DNA of 64,000 nt from NCBI RefSeq assembly GCF_046237625.1, contig NZ_CP143545.1:372001-436000 (forward strand), read 5' to 3'. The first letter of the stretch is position 1; every line of letters begins with the position of its first letter. Below, piece by piece: positions 14,944 through 24,748 of this stretch. Below the pieces are notes generated by a model, which worked only from the letters and a program-made list of their open reading frames with translations, was not told where the DNA came from and searched no databases. Origin of the DNA: Paraperibacillus esterisolvens (GTDB taxonomy: Bacteria > Bacillota > Bacilli > Bacillales > DSM-1321). The position numbers were made by a program, and so were the translations under genes.

Positions 14944-15663
14944 ATGCTTAGAGGAAGTTTGTTGTACGAGGGAAAGGCGAAGAGGATTTATGGGACGGAT
15001 ACGGAGGGTGTGGTCCTGGTTGAGTACAAGGATTCGGCGACAGCTTTTAATGGAGAGAAGAAGGCTGAGATTGCAGGTAAGGGAATCTTGAATAATGAGA
15101 TCACAAGCCTGTTGTTCCTGAAGCTTGAGGAAGCGGGAATTCCTTCGCATTTTTTGAAGAAGATCACTGAACGTGAACAGCTCGTACAGCGGGTGAGCAT
15201 CATTCCCCTTGAAGTGGTAGTGAGGAATTATTCGGCAGGCAGTCTGGCCAAACGGCTTGGAATTGAGGAAGGAATCCGGTTCAAGCAGCCAATCGTGGAG
15301 TTTTACCTGAAGGACGATAACCTTGGCGATCCGCTGATCATCGAATCACATATCAGAGAATTAGAGATTGCTAGTTTAGATGAATTGCGGAAGCTTAAGG
15401 AGCATGCAGTCAAAGTGAATGCAGTTTTATCCAGCTTTTTTGAAGAAATCGGCATCCGCCTTGTTGATTTTAAGCTCGAGTTTGGAAAGACTCCGTCAGG
15501 CGAGATTCTGCTTGCTGACGAGATATCTCCGGACACCTGCAGGCTGTGGGATTTAGAAACAAATGAAAAGCTCGATAAGGATGTATTCCGAAGAGATTTA
15601 GGCAGCTTAACGGAAGCGTATGAAAATATTCTGACAAGATTAGGGGGACGTCTTCATGTATAA
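14944..15663 (+). CDS. purC: SAICAR synthase PurC
   Basis: Phosphoribosylaminoimidazole-succinocarboxamide synthase, 239 aa. It joins aspartate to CAIR with ATP. LYEGKAKRIY (residues 7-16) forms the phosphate loop. EVVVRNYSAGSLAKRLG (near 92-108) and LADEISPDTCRLWD (near 189-202) are family signatures. ATG at 14944 is chosen because GGAGGGG lies 7 bases upstream; an in-frame extension to 14869 would translate part of the inverted repeat and is unlike PurC. The end overlaps purS by 8 bp. Confidence 0.97.
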   Translation: MLRGSLLYEGKAKRIYGTDTEGVVLVEYKDSATAFNGEKKAEIAGKGILNNEITSLLFLKLEEAGIPSHFLKKITEREQLVQRVSIIPLEVVVRNYSAGSLAKRLGIEEGIRFKQPIVEFYLKDDNLGDPLIIESHIRELEIASLDELRKLKEHAVKVNAVLSSFFEEIGIRLVDFKLEFGKTPSGEILLADEISPDTCRLWDLETNEKLDKDVFRRDLGSLTEAYENILTRLGGRLHV

Positions 15664-15910
15664 AGTGAGAGTGTATGTAACATTGCGCGAAAGTGTATTG
15701 GATCCGCAAGGGGCGGCTGTAAAAGGTTCGCTGCACAGTATGTCTTATGAGGAAGTAAAGGATGTCCGCATTGGCAAATACTTAGAGCTTACCATCGAAA
15801 AATCAGATCGCGACCTGGATGTGCTCGTTCGTGAAATGTGTGAAAAGCTGCTCGCCAATACGGTCATTGAGGACTACCGATATGAAGCTGAGGAGGTTGT
15901 CGCCCTGTGA
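15656..15910 (+). CDS. purS: FGAM synthase subunit PurS
   Basis: The small subunit of phosphoribosylformylglycinamidine synthase, 84 aa. It bridges PurQ and PurL and helps ammonia transfer. It begins MYKVRVYVTLRESVLDPQG, the conserved PurS opening with the DPQG turn, and has SYEEVKDVRIGKYLEL near 30-45. ATG at 15656 follows TAGGGGG, overlapping purC by 8 bp, and the stop overlaps the purQ GTG by 4 bp. PurS, PurQ and PurL are three separate genes, as usual in Gram-positive bacteria. Confidence 0.97.
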   Translation: MYKVRVYVTLRESVLDPQGAAVKGSLHSMSYEEVKDVRIGKYLELTIEKSDRDLDVLVREMCEKLLANTVIEDYRYEAEEVVAL

Positions 15911-16593
15911 GGTTCGCAGTAATCGTATTCCCCGGTTCCAATTGTGATGTTGATATGTACCACGCCATCCGCGATGAGTTGGGGGAAGAGGCCGAGTATA
16001 TCTGGCATACAGAAGGCAGCCTTGAAGGCTATGACGGCATCCTCCTGCCCGGCGGGTTTTCATATGGCGATTATCTCCGCTCAGGCGCCATCGCCCGTTT
16101 TTCCAATGTGATGGGCGAGGTAATCAAGGCTGCAGGCGGGGGCATGCCGGTCCTTGGTGTCTGCAATGGCTTCCAGATCCTGCTTGAGGCGGGGCTGCTG
16201 CCGGGTGCTATGAGGCGCAACTCCAATCTGAAGTTCATGTGCAGGACTGTCCAGCTGAAGGTGGAAAATGCGGATACCCTCTTTACCGGGGCCTATTCGC
16301 AGGATGAGGTGATCGATATCCCGATAGCCCATGGTGAAGGCAGCTATTACTGTGATGAAGAAACGCTTGCGTCATTAAAGGAAAACCGCCAGATCGTGTT
16401 TACCTATCATGGGGAAAACCCGAACGGCAGCCTGGCTGACATTGCCGGGATCACAAACGAGCGCGGGAATGTGCTTGGCATGATGCCCCATCCCGAACGT
16501 GCCGTTGATAAACTCCTCGGGAGTGCCGATGGATTAAGATTATTTCAATCAATCGTGAAAAACTGGAGGGAATCTCATGTCGTTAATGCTTGA
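15907..16593 (+). CDS. purQ: FGAM synthase glutaminase subunit PurQ
   Basis: A class I glutamine amidotransferase of 228 aa supplying ammonia to PurL. The nucleophile cysteine lies in LGVCNGFQILLEAG (near residue 86), and the His-Glu pair in MMPHPERAVD near 197-201. It opens FAVIVFPGSNCD, the standard PurQ start. The start codon is GTG at 15907, overlapping purS by 4 bp. The end overlaps purL by 17 bp, an arrangement that favours stoichiometric synthesis of the complex. Confidence 0.97.
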   Translation: MRFAVIVFPGSNCDVDMYHAIRDELGEEAEYIWHTEGSLEGYDGILLPGGFSYGDYLRSGAIARFSNVMGEVIKAAGGGMPVLGVCNGFQILLEAGLLPGAMRRNSNLKFMCRTVQLKVENADTLFTGAYSQDEVIDIPIAHGEGSYYCDEETLASLKENRQIVFTYHGENPNGSLADIAGITNERGNVLGMMPHPERAVDKLLGSADGLRLFQSIVKNWRESHVVNA

Positions 16594-18796
16594 ACCAAAT
16601 CCTGAAATGATCAAGACTGAGAGAATTTATACAGAAATGGGATTAACGGATGAAGAATTTGAGATGGCAGTGAGCACCCTGGGCAGGCTGCCCAACTATA
16701 CAGAGCTTGGGCTATTCTCGGTTATGTGGTCGGAGCATTGCAGCTATAAAAACTCAAAGCCGGTGCTCGCTAAATTCCCGACCAAGGGTGAAAAAGTATT
16801 GCAGGGCCCGGGGGAAGGGGCAGGCATCGTCGATATTGGAGACAGCCAGGCTGTGGTTTTCAAGATTGAGAGCCATAATCACCCTTCAGCCATCGAACCT
16901 TATCAGGGAGCGGCAACAGGAGTGGGAGGCATCATCCGCGATGTTTTTTCCATGGGCGCCCGTCCTATTGCCCTATTAAACTCGCTCCGCTTCGGCGAAC
17001 TCGAAACGCCGCGCGTGAAATATCTTTTTAAAGAAGTGGTAGCCGGAATTGCAGGCTACGGGAACTGCATTGGGATCCCGACGGTCGGGGGAGAAATCCA
17101 ATTCGATCCCTCTTATGAAGGCAACCCCCTTGTAAATGCGATGTGCGTGGGGCTGATCAACCATCAAGATATCAAAAAGGGCCAGGCGCATGGAACCGGC
17201 AATACTGTGATGTATGTGGGTGCGAAGACAGGACGGGACGGAATCCATGGAGCGACATTTGCATCAGAGGAGCTGACAGAGGCATCCGACGAAAAGCGTC
17301 CTGCTGTCCAGGTTGGAGATCCATTCATGGAGAAGCTGCTTCTCGAAGCATGCCTTGAGCTCATCCATAATGATGCCCTTGTCGGCATTCAGGACATGGG
17401 GGCTGCGGGGCTGACAAGCTCCTCGGCGGAAATGGCCAGCAAGGCCGGATCCGGAATTGAAATGAACCTTGACTTAGTCCCGCAGCGGGAAACAGGAATG
17501 ACAGCATACGAAATGATGCTTTCAGAGTCACAGGAGCGGATGCTGATTGTTGTTGAAAAGGGCCGCGAGCAGGAAATCATTGATTTATTTTCCAAATACG
17601 GCCTTGAGGCAGTGGCTGTCGGGAAAGTGACGGATGATAAAAAACTCCGCCTCCTCCATAAGGGAGAGGTAGTCGCAGATGTTCCTGTCGATGCCCTTGC
17701 AGAGGAAGCTCCGGTTTATCATAAGCCGTCCAGCGAGCCGGCCTTTTATCGTGAATTCCAGGAGATGGAGGTATCCATCCCGCAGGTTGAAGACTATGAA
17801 GAAACATTGAAAGCTCTCCTGTCACAGCCGACAATCGCAAGCAAGGAGTGGGTGTATGATCAGTATGATTATATGGTCAGGACAAATACAGTTGTCGCCC
17901 CAGGCTCCGATGCAGCTGTGGTGCGCATCCGGGAAACAAACAAGGCGCTTGCGATGACAACGGACTGCAACTCCCGTTATCTGTATCTGGACCCGGAAAT
18001 GGGCGGAAAGATCGCAGTCGCCGAGGCAGCGCGGAATATCATCTGCTCTGGCGCAGAGCCGCTTGCTATCACGGACTGTCTAAATTTTGGCAATCCTGAG
18101 AAACCGGAGATTTTCTGGCAGATCGAAAAGGCGGCGGACGGCATGAGTGAAGCCTGCCGCACCCTTGGAACCCCGGTCATCGGAGGGAACGTATCCCTTT
18201 ATAATGAGACAAACGGGGAAGCGGTCTACCCGACTCCTGTAGTCGGTATGGTCGGACTGATTAAGGACCTGAAGCATATCACCACCCAAAGCTTTAAGAA
18301 TGCCGGTGACAGCATCTATGTAATCGGCGAAACGAAGGATGAATTCGGTGGAAGCGAGCTGCAGAAGCTGCAGAATGGCCGGATCTTTGGCCGCGCTCCT
18401 GAACTTGACCTGGATATCGAATCAAGGCGCCAGGGAGCACTTCTGTCAGCCATCCAGGGCGGACTGGTGAAATCCGCACATGATATCGCCGAGGGAGGCT
18501 TTGCGGTTGCCCTGGCAGAATCCGTTTTTGGTACCGGTCACGGAGCGGCTGTCAAAGTGGGAGGACCTGCTGTTTCCGCCCTGTTTTCCGAAACGCAGTC
18601 CCGCTTCATTGTGTCAGTGGCACCTCAGGATAAAGAGGCATTTGAAACTCTGGCCGTTGATGCAGTGGAAATAGGCGTTGTCACGGAGGCACCCCGGCTT
18701 GAAATTACAGATGGAAGCGGCAATGAACTGATTAAAGCTGAAGTGGCTGGACTATTTGCAGCCTGGAAAGGAGCGATTCCATGCTTGCTGAATTAA
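16577..18796 (+). CDS. purL: FGAM synthase large subunit PurL
   Basis: The small form of PurL, 739 aa, with no fused glutaminase. It uses ATP and ammonia from PurQ to convert FGAR to FGAM. Visible motifs are MWSEHCSYKNSK (near 48-59), ESHNHPSAIEPYQGAATGVGG (near 95-115, only partly quoted in the family signature), VGIQDMGAAGLTSS (near 268-281) and HDIAEGGFAVALAES (near 634). It contains the duplicated AIRS-type domain pair. ATG at 16577 follows TGGAGGG inside the purQ end. The 3' end overlaps purF by 16 bp. Confidence 0.98.
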   Translation: MSLMLEPNPEMIKTERIYTEMGLTDEEFEMAVSTLGRLPNYTELGLFSVMWSEHCSYKNSKPVLAKFPTKGEKVLQGPGEGAGIVDIGDSQAVVFKIESHNHPSAIEPYQGAATGVGGIIRDVFSMGARPIALLNSLRFGELETPRVKYLFKEVVAGIAGYGNCIGIPTVGGEIQFDPSYEGNPLVNAMCVGLINHQDIKKGQAHGTGNTVMYVGAKTGRDGIHGATFASEELTEASDEKRPAVQVGDPFMEKLLLEACLELIHNDALVGIQDMGAAGLTSSSAEMASKAGSGIEMNLDLVPQRETGMTAYEMMLSESQERMLIVVEKGREQEIIDLFSKYGLEAVAVGKVTDDKKLRLLHKGEVVADVPVDALAEEAPVYHKPSSEPAFYREFQEMEVSIPQVEDYEETLKALLSQPTIASKEWVYDQYDYMVRTNTVVAPGSDAAVVRIRETNKALAMTTDCNSRYLYLDPEMGGKIAVAEAARNIICSGAEPLAITDCLNFGNPEKPEIFWQIEKAADGMSEACRTLGTPVIGGNVSLYNETNGEAVYPTPVVGMVGLIKDLKHITTQSFKNAGDSIYVIGETKDEFGGSELQKLQNGRIFGRAPELDLDIESRRQGALLSAIQGGLVKSAHDIAEGGFAVALAESVFGTGHGAAVKVGGPAVSALFSETQSRFIVSVAPQDKEAFETLAVDAVEIGVVTEAPRLEITDGSGNELIKAEVAGLFAAWKGAIPCLLN

Positions 18797-20217
18797 AAGG
18801 CTTGAATGAAGAGTGCGGCGTGTTTGGCGTTTGGGGCCATCCGGATGCCGCACAGATAACGTATTACGGCCTTCATGCCCTTCAGCACAGGGGCCAGGAG
18901 GGTGCAGGGATTGTCGTGCGGGATGAAAACGGCCTGAAGTGTGTGAAAGGGGAGGGCCTTGTTACCGAAGTCTTCACACAGGATAAAATCGGACAGATGA
19001 GCGGAACGGCAGCCCTCGGCCACGTCAGATATGCGACGGCAGGCGGCGGGGGCCTGGAGAATGTGCAGCCCCTCTTGTTCCGCTCGCAGAATGGAAGCCT
19101 TGCGATCGCCCATAATGGCAACCTTGTGAATGCACTCCAGCTGAAGCATCAGCTCGAGGCACAGGGAAGCATCTTCCAGACCACATCTGACACAGAAGTG
19201 CTGGCCCACCTGATCAAACGCTCCGGTTTTTCGGATTTAAGGCAGCAGAAGAAGAACGCCTTGAGCATGCTGAAAGGGGCCTATGCCTTCCTGACGATGA
19301 ACGAGACGGAAATGCTGGCAGCACTCGATCCTAATGGCCTTCGTCCGCTGTCGCTCGGAAGGCTTGGAGATGCATATGTGCTTGCTTCGGAAACCTGTGC
19401 CCTTGATATTGTCGGGGCTGAATTTGTCAGGGATATCGAACCGGGCGAGCTTTTGATCATCAATAATCAAGGCATCCGCTCTGAACGGTTTGCCACGAGT
19501 GCCAACCGCTCCATGTGCACGATGGAATATATCTATTTTTCCAGACCGGACAGCAATATAGACGGCATTAATGTCCATACAGCGAGGAAGAATCTTGGAA
19601 AGCAATTGGCCCTTGAAGTTCCGATCGAAGCGGATGTGGTGACAGGCGTACCGGATTCAAGCATCTCAGTCGCCATCGGCTATGCGGAAGCAACCGGAAT
19701 TCCCTATGAAATGGGACTCATCAAGAACCGATATGTAGGAAGGACCTTCATCCAGCCGTCACAGTCTCTCCGGGAACAGGGTGTGAAGATGAAACTTGCT
19801 CCGGTCCGCGGGGTGGTGGAAGGAAAGCGTGTGATCATGGTGGATGATTCTATCGTCAGGGGAACGACAAGCAGGCGGATCGTCAATATGCTTAAAGAGG
19901 CAGGGGCAAAAGAAGTGCATGTGGTCATCAGCTCGCCGCCCATAAAAAACCCATGCTTCTACGGCATTGATACATCATCACGCGACGAACTCATCGCCGC
20001 TTCTAATTCCATCGAAGAAATCCGGGAGCTGATCGGAGCTGACACCCTTACTTTCCTGTCACCTGAAGGCACCATTAAAGCCCTCGGCCGGCCATTCGAA
20101 GGCGGCGGCCAATGCATGGCCTGCTTCACCGGCAAATATCCGACAGAAATCTACGATATGGGAACAGACCCCATTTCCCAGATTATTTCCGAGGAGGATG
20201 GTGTGTACCATGGCTAA
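18781..20217 (+). CDS. purF: Amidophosphoribosyltransferase PurF
   Basis: The first committed enzyme of the pathway, 478 aa, making phosphoribosylamine from PRPP and glutamine. It has a short propeptide ending before Cys12 (LNEECGVFGVWG), the N-terminal nucleophile after cleavage. The PRPP loop is VIMVDDSIVRGTT near 356-368. Cysteines corresponding to the B. subtilis 4Fe-4S ligands are in RSMCTMEY, KNPCFYGID and GGQCMACFTG, so it should be an oxygen-sensitive iron-sulfur enzyme. ATG at 18781 follows AAAGGAG. It overlaps purL and purM. Confidence 0.98.
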   Translation: MLAELKGLNEECGVFGVWGHPDAAQITYYGLHALQHRGQEGAGIVVRDENGLKCVKGEGLVTEVFTQDKIGQMSGTAALGHVRYATAGGGGLENVQPLLFRSQNGSLAIAHNGNLVNALQLKHQLEAQGSIFQTTSDTEVLAHLIKRSGFSDLRQQKKNALSMLKGAYAFLTMNETEMLAALDPNGLRPLSLGRLGDAYVLASETCALDIVGAEFVRDIEPGELLIINNQGIRSERFATSANRSMCTMEYIYFSRPDSNIDGINVHTARKNLGKQLALEVPIEADVVTGVPDSSISVAIGYAEATGIPYEMGLIKNRYVGRTFIQPSQSLREQGVKMKLAPVRGVVEGKRVIMVDDSIVRGTTSRRIVNMLKEAGAKEVHVVISSPPIKNPCFYGIDTSSRDELIAASNSIEEIRELIGADTLTFLSPEGTIKALGRPFEGGGQCMACFTGKYPTEIYDMGTDPISQIISEEDGVYHG

Positions 20218-21247
20218 TGCATATAAGCAGGCAGGTGTGGATATCGAAGCGGGCTATGAGGCGGTCGGCCGCATGAAGAAGCATGTGAACCGGACCATGA
20301 GGCCGGAGGTTCTGAGTGGTCTTGGCGGGTTCGGCGGGATGTTCGACCTGTCCGCCATCGGACTGAAGGAGCCGGTGCTTGTATCTGGCACAGACGGCGT
20401 CGGGACCAAGCTGATGCTTGCCTTCCTGATGGATAAGCACGATACGATAGGAATCGACTGTGTAGCCATGTGTGTGAATGACATTATTGTACAGGGTGCC
20501 AAGCCGCTGTATTTCCTGGATTACATTGCCTGCGGAAAAGCGGATCCGGAGCGGATCGAAGCCATCGTAAAGGGAATCGCTGAAGGCTGCGTTCAGGCAG
20601 GCTGTGCCCTGATTGGCGGAGAGACGGCGGAGATGCCGGGAATGTACGATGAGCAGGAGTATGATCTGGCAGGATTTGCTGTTGGGGCCGTCGAGAAATC
20701 AGCTCTGGTCACAGGCAGGGAAATTGAAGCTGGTGATGTGCTGATCGGGCTCCCATCGAGCGGGATCCACAGCAACGGTTATTCTCTCGTCAGGAAAATC
20801 CTGCTTGGCGACCATAGTTTTGACCTTCATCAGTATGTGGAGGAACTGGGCTGTACCCTTGGCGAGGAGCTCCTGCGCCCGACAAGGATCTATGTAAAGC
20901 CGCTCGCCGGGGCGCTCGAGAACTTCCAGATTAACGGGATGGCCCATATCACGGGAGGCGGCTTTATTGAGAACATTCCACGGATGCTTCCGGATGGACT
21001 CGGCGTTTCAATCCAGGAAGGGAGCTGGGACATCCCGCCGATCTTCAAACTTCTTCGGGAAAAAGGAAATCTGAAGCGGGAAGAAATGTACAATATCTTT
21101 AATATGGGCATCGGCATGGTCGTTTCGATAAGGGAAAGCGAAGCCGGCGCATTGATGGATTATTTTACATCCCAGGGAGAAGAGGCGCGGATCATCGGCC
21201 GAGTGGTAAAAGGTGAAGGCACTGTCTTTACGGGAGAAGCATCATGA
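20210..21247 (+). CDS. purM: Phosphoribosylformylglycinamidine cyclo-ligase PurM
   Basis: AIR synthetase, 345 aa, closing the imidazole ring of FGAM with ATP. Family signatures include GTDGVGTKLMLAF (near 64-76), CVNDIIVQGAKPLYFLDY (near 90-107), IGGETAEMPGMY (near 137-148) and GLPSSGIHSNGYSLVR (near 179-194). I chose ATG at 20210, 13 bp after GAGGAGG, because MANAYKQAGVD aligns with known PurM starts; an ATG at 20198 sits inside the ribosome binding site. It overlaps purF by 8 bp and purN by 4 bp. Confidence 0.97.
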   Translation: MANAYKQAGVDIEAGYEAVGRMKKHVNRTMRPEVLSGLGGFGGMFDLSAIGLKEPVLVSGTDGVGTKLMLAFLMDKHDTIGIDCVAMCVNDIIVQGAKPLYFLDYIACGKADPERIEAIVKGIAEGCVQAGCALIGGETAEMPGMYDEQEYDLAGFAVGAVEKSALVTGREIEAGDVLIGLPSSGIHSNGYSLVRKILLGDHSFDLHQYVEELGCTLGEELLRPTRIYVKPLAGALENFQINGMAHITGGGFIENIPRMLPDGLGVSIQEGSWDIPPIFKLLREKGNLKREEMYNIFNMGIGMVVSIRESEAGALMDYFTSQGEEARIIGRVVKGEGTVFTGEAS

Positions 21248-21840
21248 AGAGAATCGCCGTATTTGCGTCAGGAAGCGGAAGCAATTTCCACTCTATTTCA
21301 GAAGCGGTCCGCGAAAATAAGCTGGATGCAGAGATTGTCCTTTTGGTCTGTGACCGCCCCGGCGCACTTGCTGCCCGGCGCGCTGACCAAAAAGGCATTC
21401 CTGCTTTTGTTTTTTCGCCTAAGGATTACAGCGGCAAACAGGCCTTTGAGGAAGAAATTCTTTCCAGGCTGGAAGAATGCAGGGCAGATCTAATTGTCCT
21501 TGCCGGTTATATGAGACTGATAGGTCCGACTCTGCTTTCTGCCTATCCTGGACGGATTATCAATATCCATCCATCACTCCTTCCGGCTTTTCCGGGACGG
21601 GATGCCATCGGACAGGCGTTTGATGCCGGAGTCAAGGTAACCGGGGTGACGGTCCATTATGTGGACGAAGGAATGGATACCGGGCCGATCATCGCTCAGA
21701 AGGCACTCAATGTGCTCGGTGGCGACACAAGGGAGACCCTGCAGGCGAAAATTCAGGAAATTGAACATAAGCTGTATCCTGCTGTATTGCAGGAGCTGCT
21801 AGAAAAGCAATTTGGGCTGGAGGAATTGAAACATGTCTAA
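21244..21840 (+). CDS. purN: Phosphoribosylglycinamide formyltransferase PurN
   Basis: Folate-dependent GAR transformylase, 198 aa. The phosphate-binding start is IAVFASGSGSNF (residues 3-14). The catalytic Asn and His are in NIHPSLLPAFPG (near 106-117), and the Asp in HYVDEGMDTGPII (near 138-150). ATG at 21244 overlaps the purM stop (ATGA), and the end overlaps purH by 8 bp. No formate-dependent PurT is seen in the window. Confidence 0.97.
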   Translation: MKRIAVFASGSGSNFHSISEAVRENKLDAEIVLLVCDRPGALAARRADQKGIPAFVFSPKDYSGKQAFEEEILSRLEECRADLIVLAGYMRLIGPTLLSAYPGRIINIHPSLLPAFPGRDAIGQAFDAGVKVTGVTVHYVDEGMDTGPIIAQKALNVLGGDTRETLQAKIQEIEHKLYPAVLQELLEKQFGLEELKHV

Positions 21841-23368
21841 GAGAGCATTACTCAGCGTATCAGACAAAACGGGGATAGTAGAATTTGCAAAGGGTTTGAA
21901 GGAAGCGGGCTTTGAGATCATCTCTACCGGCGGCACCAAAGGGGCGCTGATGGAGGAAGGAATCGAAGTAACAGGGATCAGCGAGATCACCGGTTTCCCT
22001 GAAATCCTTGGCGGGCGTGTAAAGACTCTTCATCCGAATGTCCATGGAGGACTGCTCGGGAGACATGGGGATGAGGATCACCGCGGACAGATGGAAGCAC
22101 ATGGCATCCAGCCCATCGGAGTGGTATGCGTCAATCTATATCCATTTCAGCAGACTATCGCAAAACCGGGGGTGCAGCCCGAGGATGCCATCGAAAACAT
22201 CGACATCGGCGGACCGGCCATGCTTCGTTCTTCGGCCAAAAACCATGAATATGTTACAGTGATCGTGGATCCTGCCGACTACGGGGCGGTCCTGAGCCAA
22301 ATAAAGGAAAATGGTGAAGTCCAGCCTGCAGTGAGAAGAAAACTTGCGGCCAAGGTGTTCCGCCATACAGCCGCATATGATGCTGTTATTTCCGATTATA
22401 TGACCCGTCTTGCGGAGGAGGAAAATCCAGAAAGCCTGACACTTACGTATGATTTGAAGCAGCCTCTCCGCTACGGGGAAAACCCGCACCAGAAAGCATC
22501 TTTTTATAAAAAACCGCTTGGCTCTGAATTTTCACTCGCTTATGCAAGACAGCTGCACGGCAAGGAATTGTCTTATAACAATATCAATGATGCAGATGCT
22601 GCCCTGCAGATCGTGAAGGAATTTAACGAACCCGCAGCGGTGGCCGTCAAGCATATGAATCCGTGCGGGGCTGGGACCGGTGACAGCATCAGCAGTGCGT
22701 TCCAGAAAGCCTTTGACGCCGATCCGGTCTCCATATTCGGCGGGATTGTTGCCCTTAACCGCGAGGTAGACCGGGAAACGGCTGAAAAGCTTCATGAAAT
22801 ATTCCTTGAGATTGTCATTGCTCCTTCATTTTCAAATGAAGCCCTGGATATTCTGACAGGAAAGAAAAATCTCCGTCTGCTGACCGTGGATTTCGACTCC
22901 TCACAAACAGCCGGCAAAAAAATTACCTCCATTGAGGGAGGACTCCTTGTACAGGACATGGACACATATGGACTTGAAGAAGCCAGTCTCTCCATCCCGA
23001 CAAAGCGTGAGCCGACCGATCAGGAATGGGCTGCCTTGAAGCTCGGCTGGAAAACGGTCAAGCATGTGAAATCCAATGCCATCGTAGTGGCTGCAGAAGA
23101 CAAGACAATCGGTATCGGCGCGGGCCAGATGAACCGTGTCGGTGCAGCAAAGATTGCACTTGAGCAGGCCGGTGAAAAAGCGAAAGGAGCTGCACTTGCT
23201 TCAGATGCTTTCTTCCCTATGGATGATACCGTCGAAGCTGCTGCCAAAGCAGGGATCACCGCCATCATCCAGCCGGGGGGATCTATCCGGGATGAAGACT
23301 CGATCAAAAAAGCGGATGAATACAATATCGCCATGGTATTCACAGGCATAAGGCATTTCAAACACTGA
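21833..23368 (+). CDS. purH: Bifunctional AICAR transformylase/IMP cyclohydrolase PurH
   Basis: A two-domain enzyme of 511 aa for the last two steps to IMP. The N-terminal MGS-like cyclohydrolase domain (about 1-145) starts KRALLSVSDKTGIVEFA and carries STGGTKGALMEEG. The C-terminal transformylase domain has the catalytic Lys-His in VKHMNPCGAGTGD (near 272) and the end GGSIRDEDSIKKADEYNIAM. ATG at 21833 overlaps purN and follows TGGAGGAATTG. The length is normal. Confidence 0.98.
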   Translation: MSKRALLSVSDKTGIVEFAKGLKEAGFEIISTGGTKGALMEEGIEVTGISEITGFPEILGGRVKTLHPNVHGGLLGRHGDEDHRGQMEAHGIQPIGVVCVNLYPFQQTIAKPGVQPEDAIENIDIGGPAMLRSSAKNHEYVTVIVDPADYGAVLSQIKENGEVQPAVRRKLAAKVFRHTAAYDAVISDYMTRLAEEENPESLTLTYDLKQPLRYGENPHQKASFYKKPLGSEFSLAYARQLHGKELSYNNINDADAALQIVKEFNEPAAVAVKHMNPCGAGTGDSISSAFQKAFDADPVSIFGGIVALNREVDRETAEKLHEIFLEIVIAPSFSNEALDILTGKKNLRLLTVDFDSSQTAGKKITSIEGGLLVQDMDTYGLEEASLSIPTKREPTDQEWAALKLGWKTVKHVKSNAIVVAAEDKTIGIGAGQMNRVGAAKIALEQAGEKAKGAALASDAFFPMDDTVEAAAKAGITAIIQPGGSIRDEDSIKKADEYNIAMVFTGIRHFKH

Positions 23369-23384
23369 TACAGGGGTGATTTCT

Positions 23385-24653
23385 TTGAAAGTTCTAGTAA
23401 TCGGGCGCGGCGGCCGCGAGCATGCAATCGCCGCCAAGTTCAAGGAAAGCAAGAGGGTTTCACAGGTTTATGCCGCCCCTGGGAATCCAGGAATGAAGGA
23501 TGCAGCCGAGCTTGTGGATATCGAAGAACATCAGCACAGCGAGCTTATTGAATTTGCCCTTCAGAACGATATTTACCTGACATTCATCGGTCCTGAAGTA
23601 CCGCTCCTGAATGGCATCGTGGATGAATTTGAGAAAGCCGGCCTGAGGGTTTTCGGACCGAGAAAAAATGCAGCCGAGATTGAAGGAAGCAAGTCTTTCG
23701 CGAAGGACCTGATGCTGAAATACGGAATCCCGACTGGTGAATATGGGACGTTTACAGACTTTTCTAAGGCGAAATCCTATATTGAAGCAAAGGGAGCGCC
23801 GATTGTGATCAAGGCAGACGGTCTTGCTGCCGGCAAAGGAGTTGTTGTCGCAGGGACAGAAGCAGAGGCATTAGCTGCGCTTCAAGACATGCTTATCGGA
23901 AAGAAGTTCGGTGAATCCTCCGCAAGTGTTGTAATAGAAGAATTCCTTGATGGGGAAGAGTTTTCGCTTATGGCTTTTGTACACGGCGATAAGGTCTATC
24001 CGATGGTCATCGCCCAGGATCATAAACGCGCCTTTGACGGCGATCAAGGACCGAATACCGGCGGAATGGGAGCTTACTCCCCGGTACCGCAGATATCTGA
24101 TCAGATCGTCGAACAGGCTGTTAATGAAGTACTCATTCCGGCGGCAAAGGCCATGGGGGCAGAAGGAAGGCCATTTACCGGGATCCTGTATGCCGGCCTG
24201 ATCTCCACGCTTAAAGGCCCTATGGTCATCGAGTTCAATGCCCGCTTTGGGGATCCGGAAACACAGGTTGTCCTGATGAGGCTGAAGTCCGACCTTCTTG
24301 ATGTAACAGACGCCGTCCTTGAAGGACGGGATATGGATATCGAATGGCAAAGCGAAGCAGCCCTCGGCGTCGTGATGGCAGCCTCAGGCTATCCCGGGGA
24401 TTATAAAAAGGGCAGCCCGATTACAATTCCAACACTTCTTGAAGAAGGCACGGCCATCTATCATGCGGGCACTAGTGTGAATGAGGCAGGAGAGTATACA
24501 ACAGCAGGCGGCAGGGTGCTGCTCGCCGCAGCAAAGGGCGAGACCCTTGAAGCCGCACAGCGGAAGGCTTACCGGGAAATTCAGAGAATTAAATACGACG
24601 ATTTGTTTTACAGAAAAGATATCGGGAATAAAGCCATTAAACAGAATGTATAA
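23385..24653 (+). CDS. purD: Phosphoribosylamine-glycine ligase PurD
   Basis: GAR synthetase, 422 aa, an ATP-grasp ligase. It starts KVLVIGRGGREHAIA. ADGLAAGKGVVVAGT (near 147-161), DHKRAFDGDQGPNTGGMGAY (near 214-233) and NARFGDPETQ (near 286-295) are family motifs. TTG at 23385 is preferred because CAGGGGTG lies 7 bases upstream and the protein then begins like B. subtilis PurD; GTG at 23376 would lie within that site. It is the last gene of the operon. Confidence 0.96.
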   Translation: MKVLVIGRGGREHAIAAKFKESKRVSQVYAAPGNPGMKDAAELVDIEEHQHSELIEFALQNDIYLTFIGPEVPLLNGIVDEFEKAGLRVFGPRKNAAEIEGSKSFAKDLMLKYGIPTGEYGTFTDFSKAKSYIEAKGAPIVIKADGLAAGKGVVVAGTEAEALAALQDMLIGKKFGESSASVVIEEFLDGEEFSLMAFVHGDKVYPMVIAQDHKRAFDGDQGPNTGGMGAYSPVPQISDQIVEQAVNEVLIPAAKAMGAEGRPFTGILYAGLISTLKGPMVIEFNARFGDPETQVVLMRLKSDLLDVTDAVLEGRDMDIEWQSEAALGVVMAASGYPGDYKKGSPITIPTLLEEGTAIYHAGTSVNEAGEYTTAGGRVLLAAAKGETLEAAQRKAYREIQRIKYDDLFYRKDIGNKAIKQNV

Positions 24654-24661
24654 CAGACAAA

Positions 24662-24730
24662 ACGCGGACCGCACCAGTGGCCAGACTTCGAAAGCCGGAG
24701 AATGAACCAGGGTGCCGGCCCGCGATTTTT
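24662..24730 (+). terminator. Probable terminator of the pur operon
   Basis: CGCGGACCGCACC near 24663-24675 can pair, with small bulges, with GGTGCCGGCCCGCG at 24711-24724, followed by ATTTTT. The stem is long and imperfect with a large internal region, so the call is tentative. It sits between purD and the next gene, which has its own ribosome binding site. Confidence 0.5.
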
Positions 24731-24748
24731 CGTATGAGGAGGAAAGTC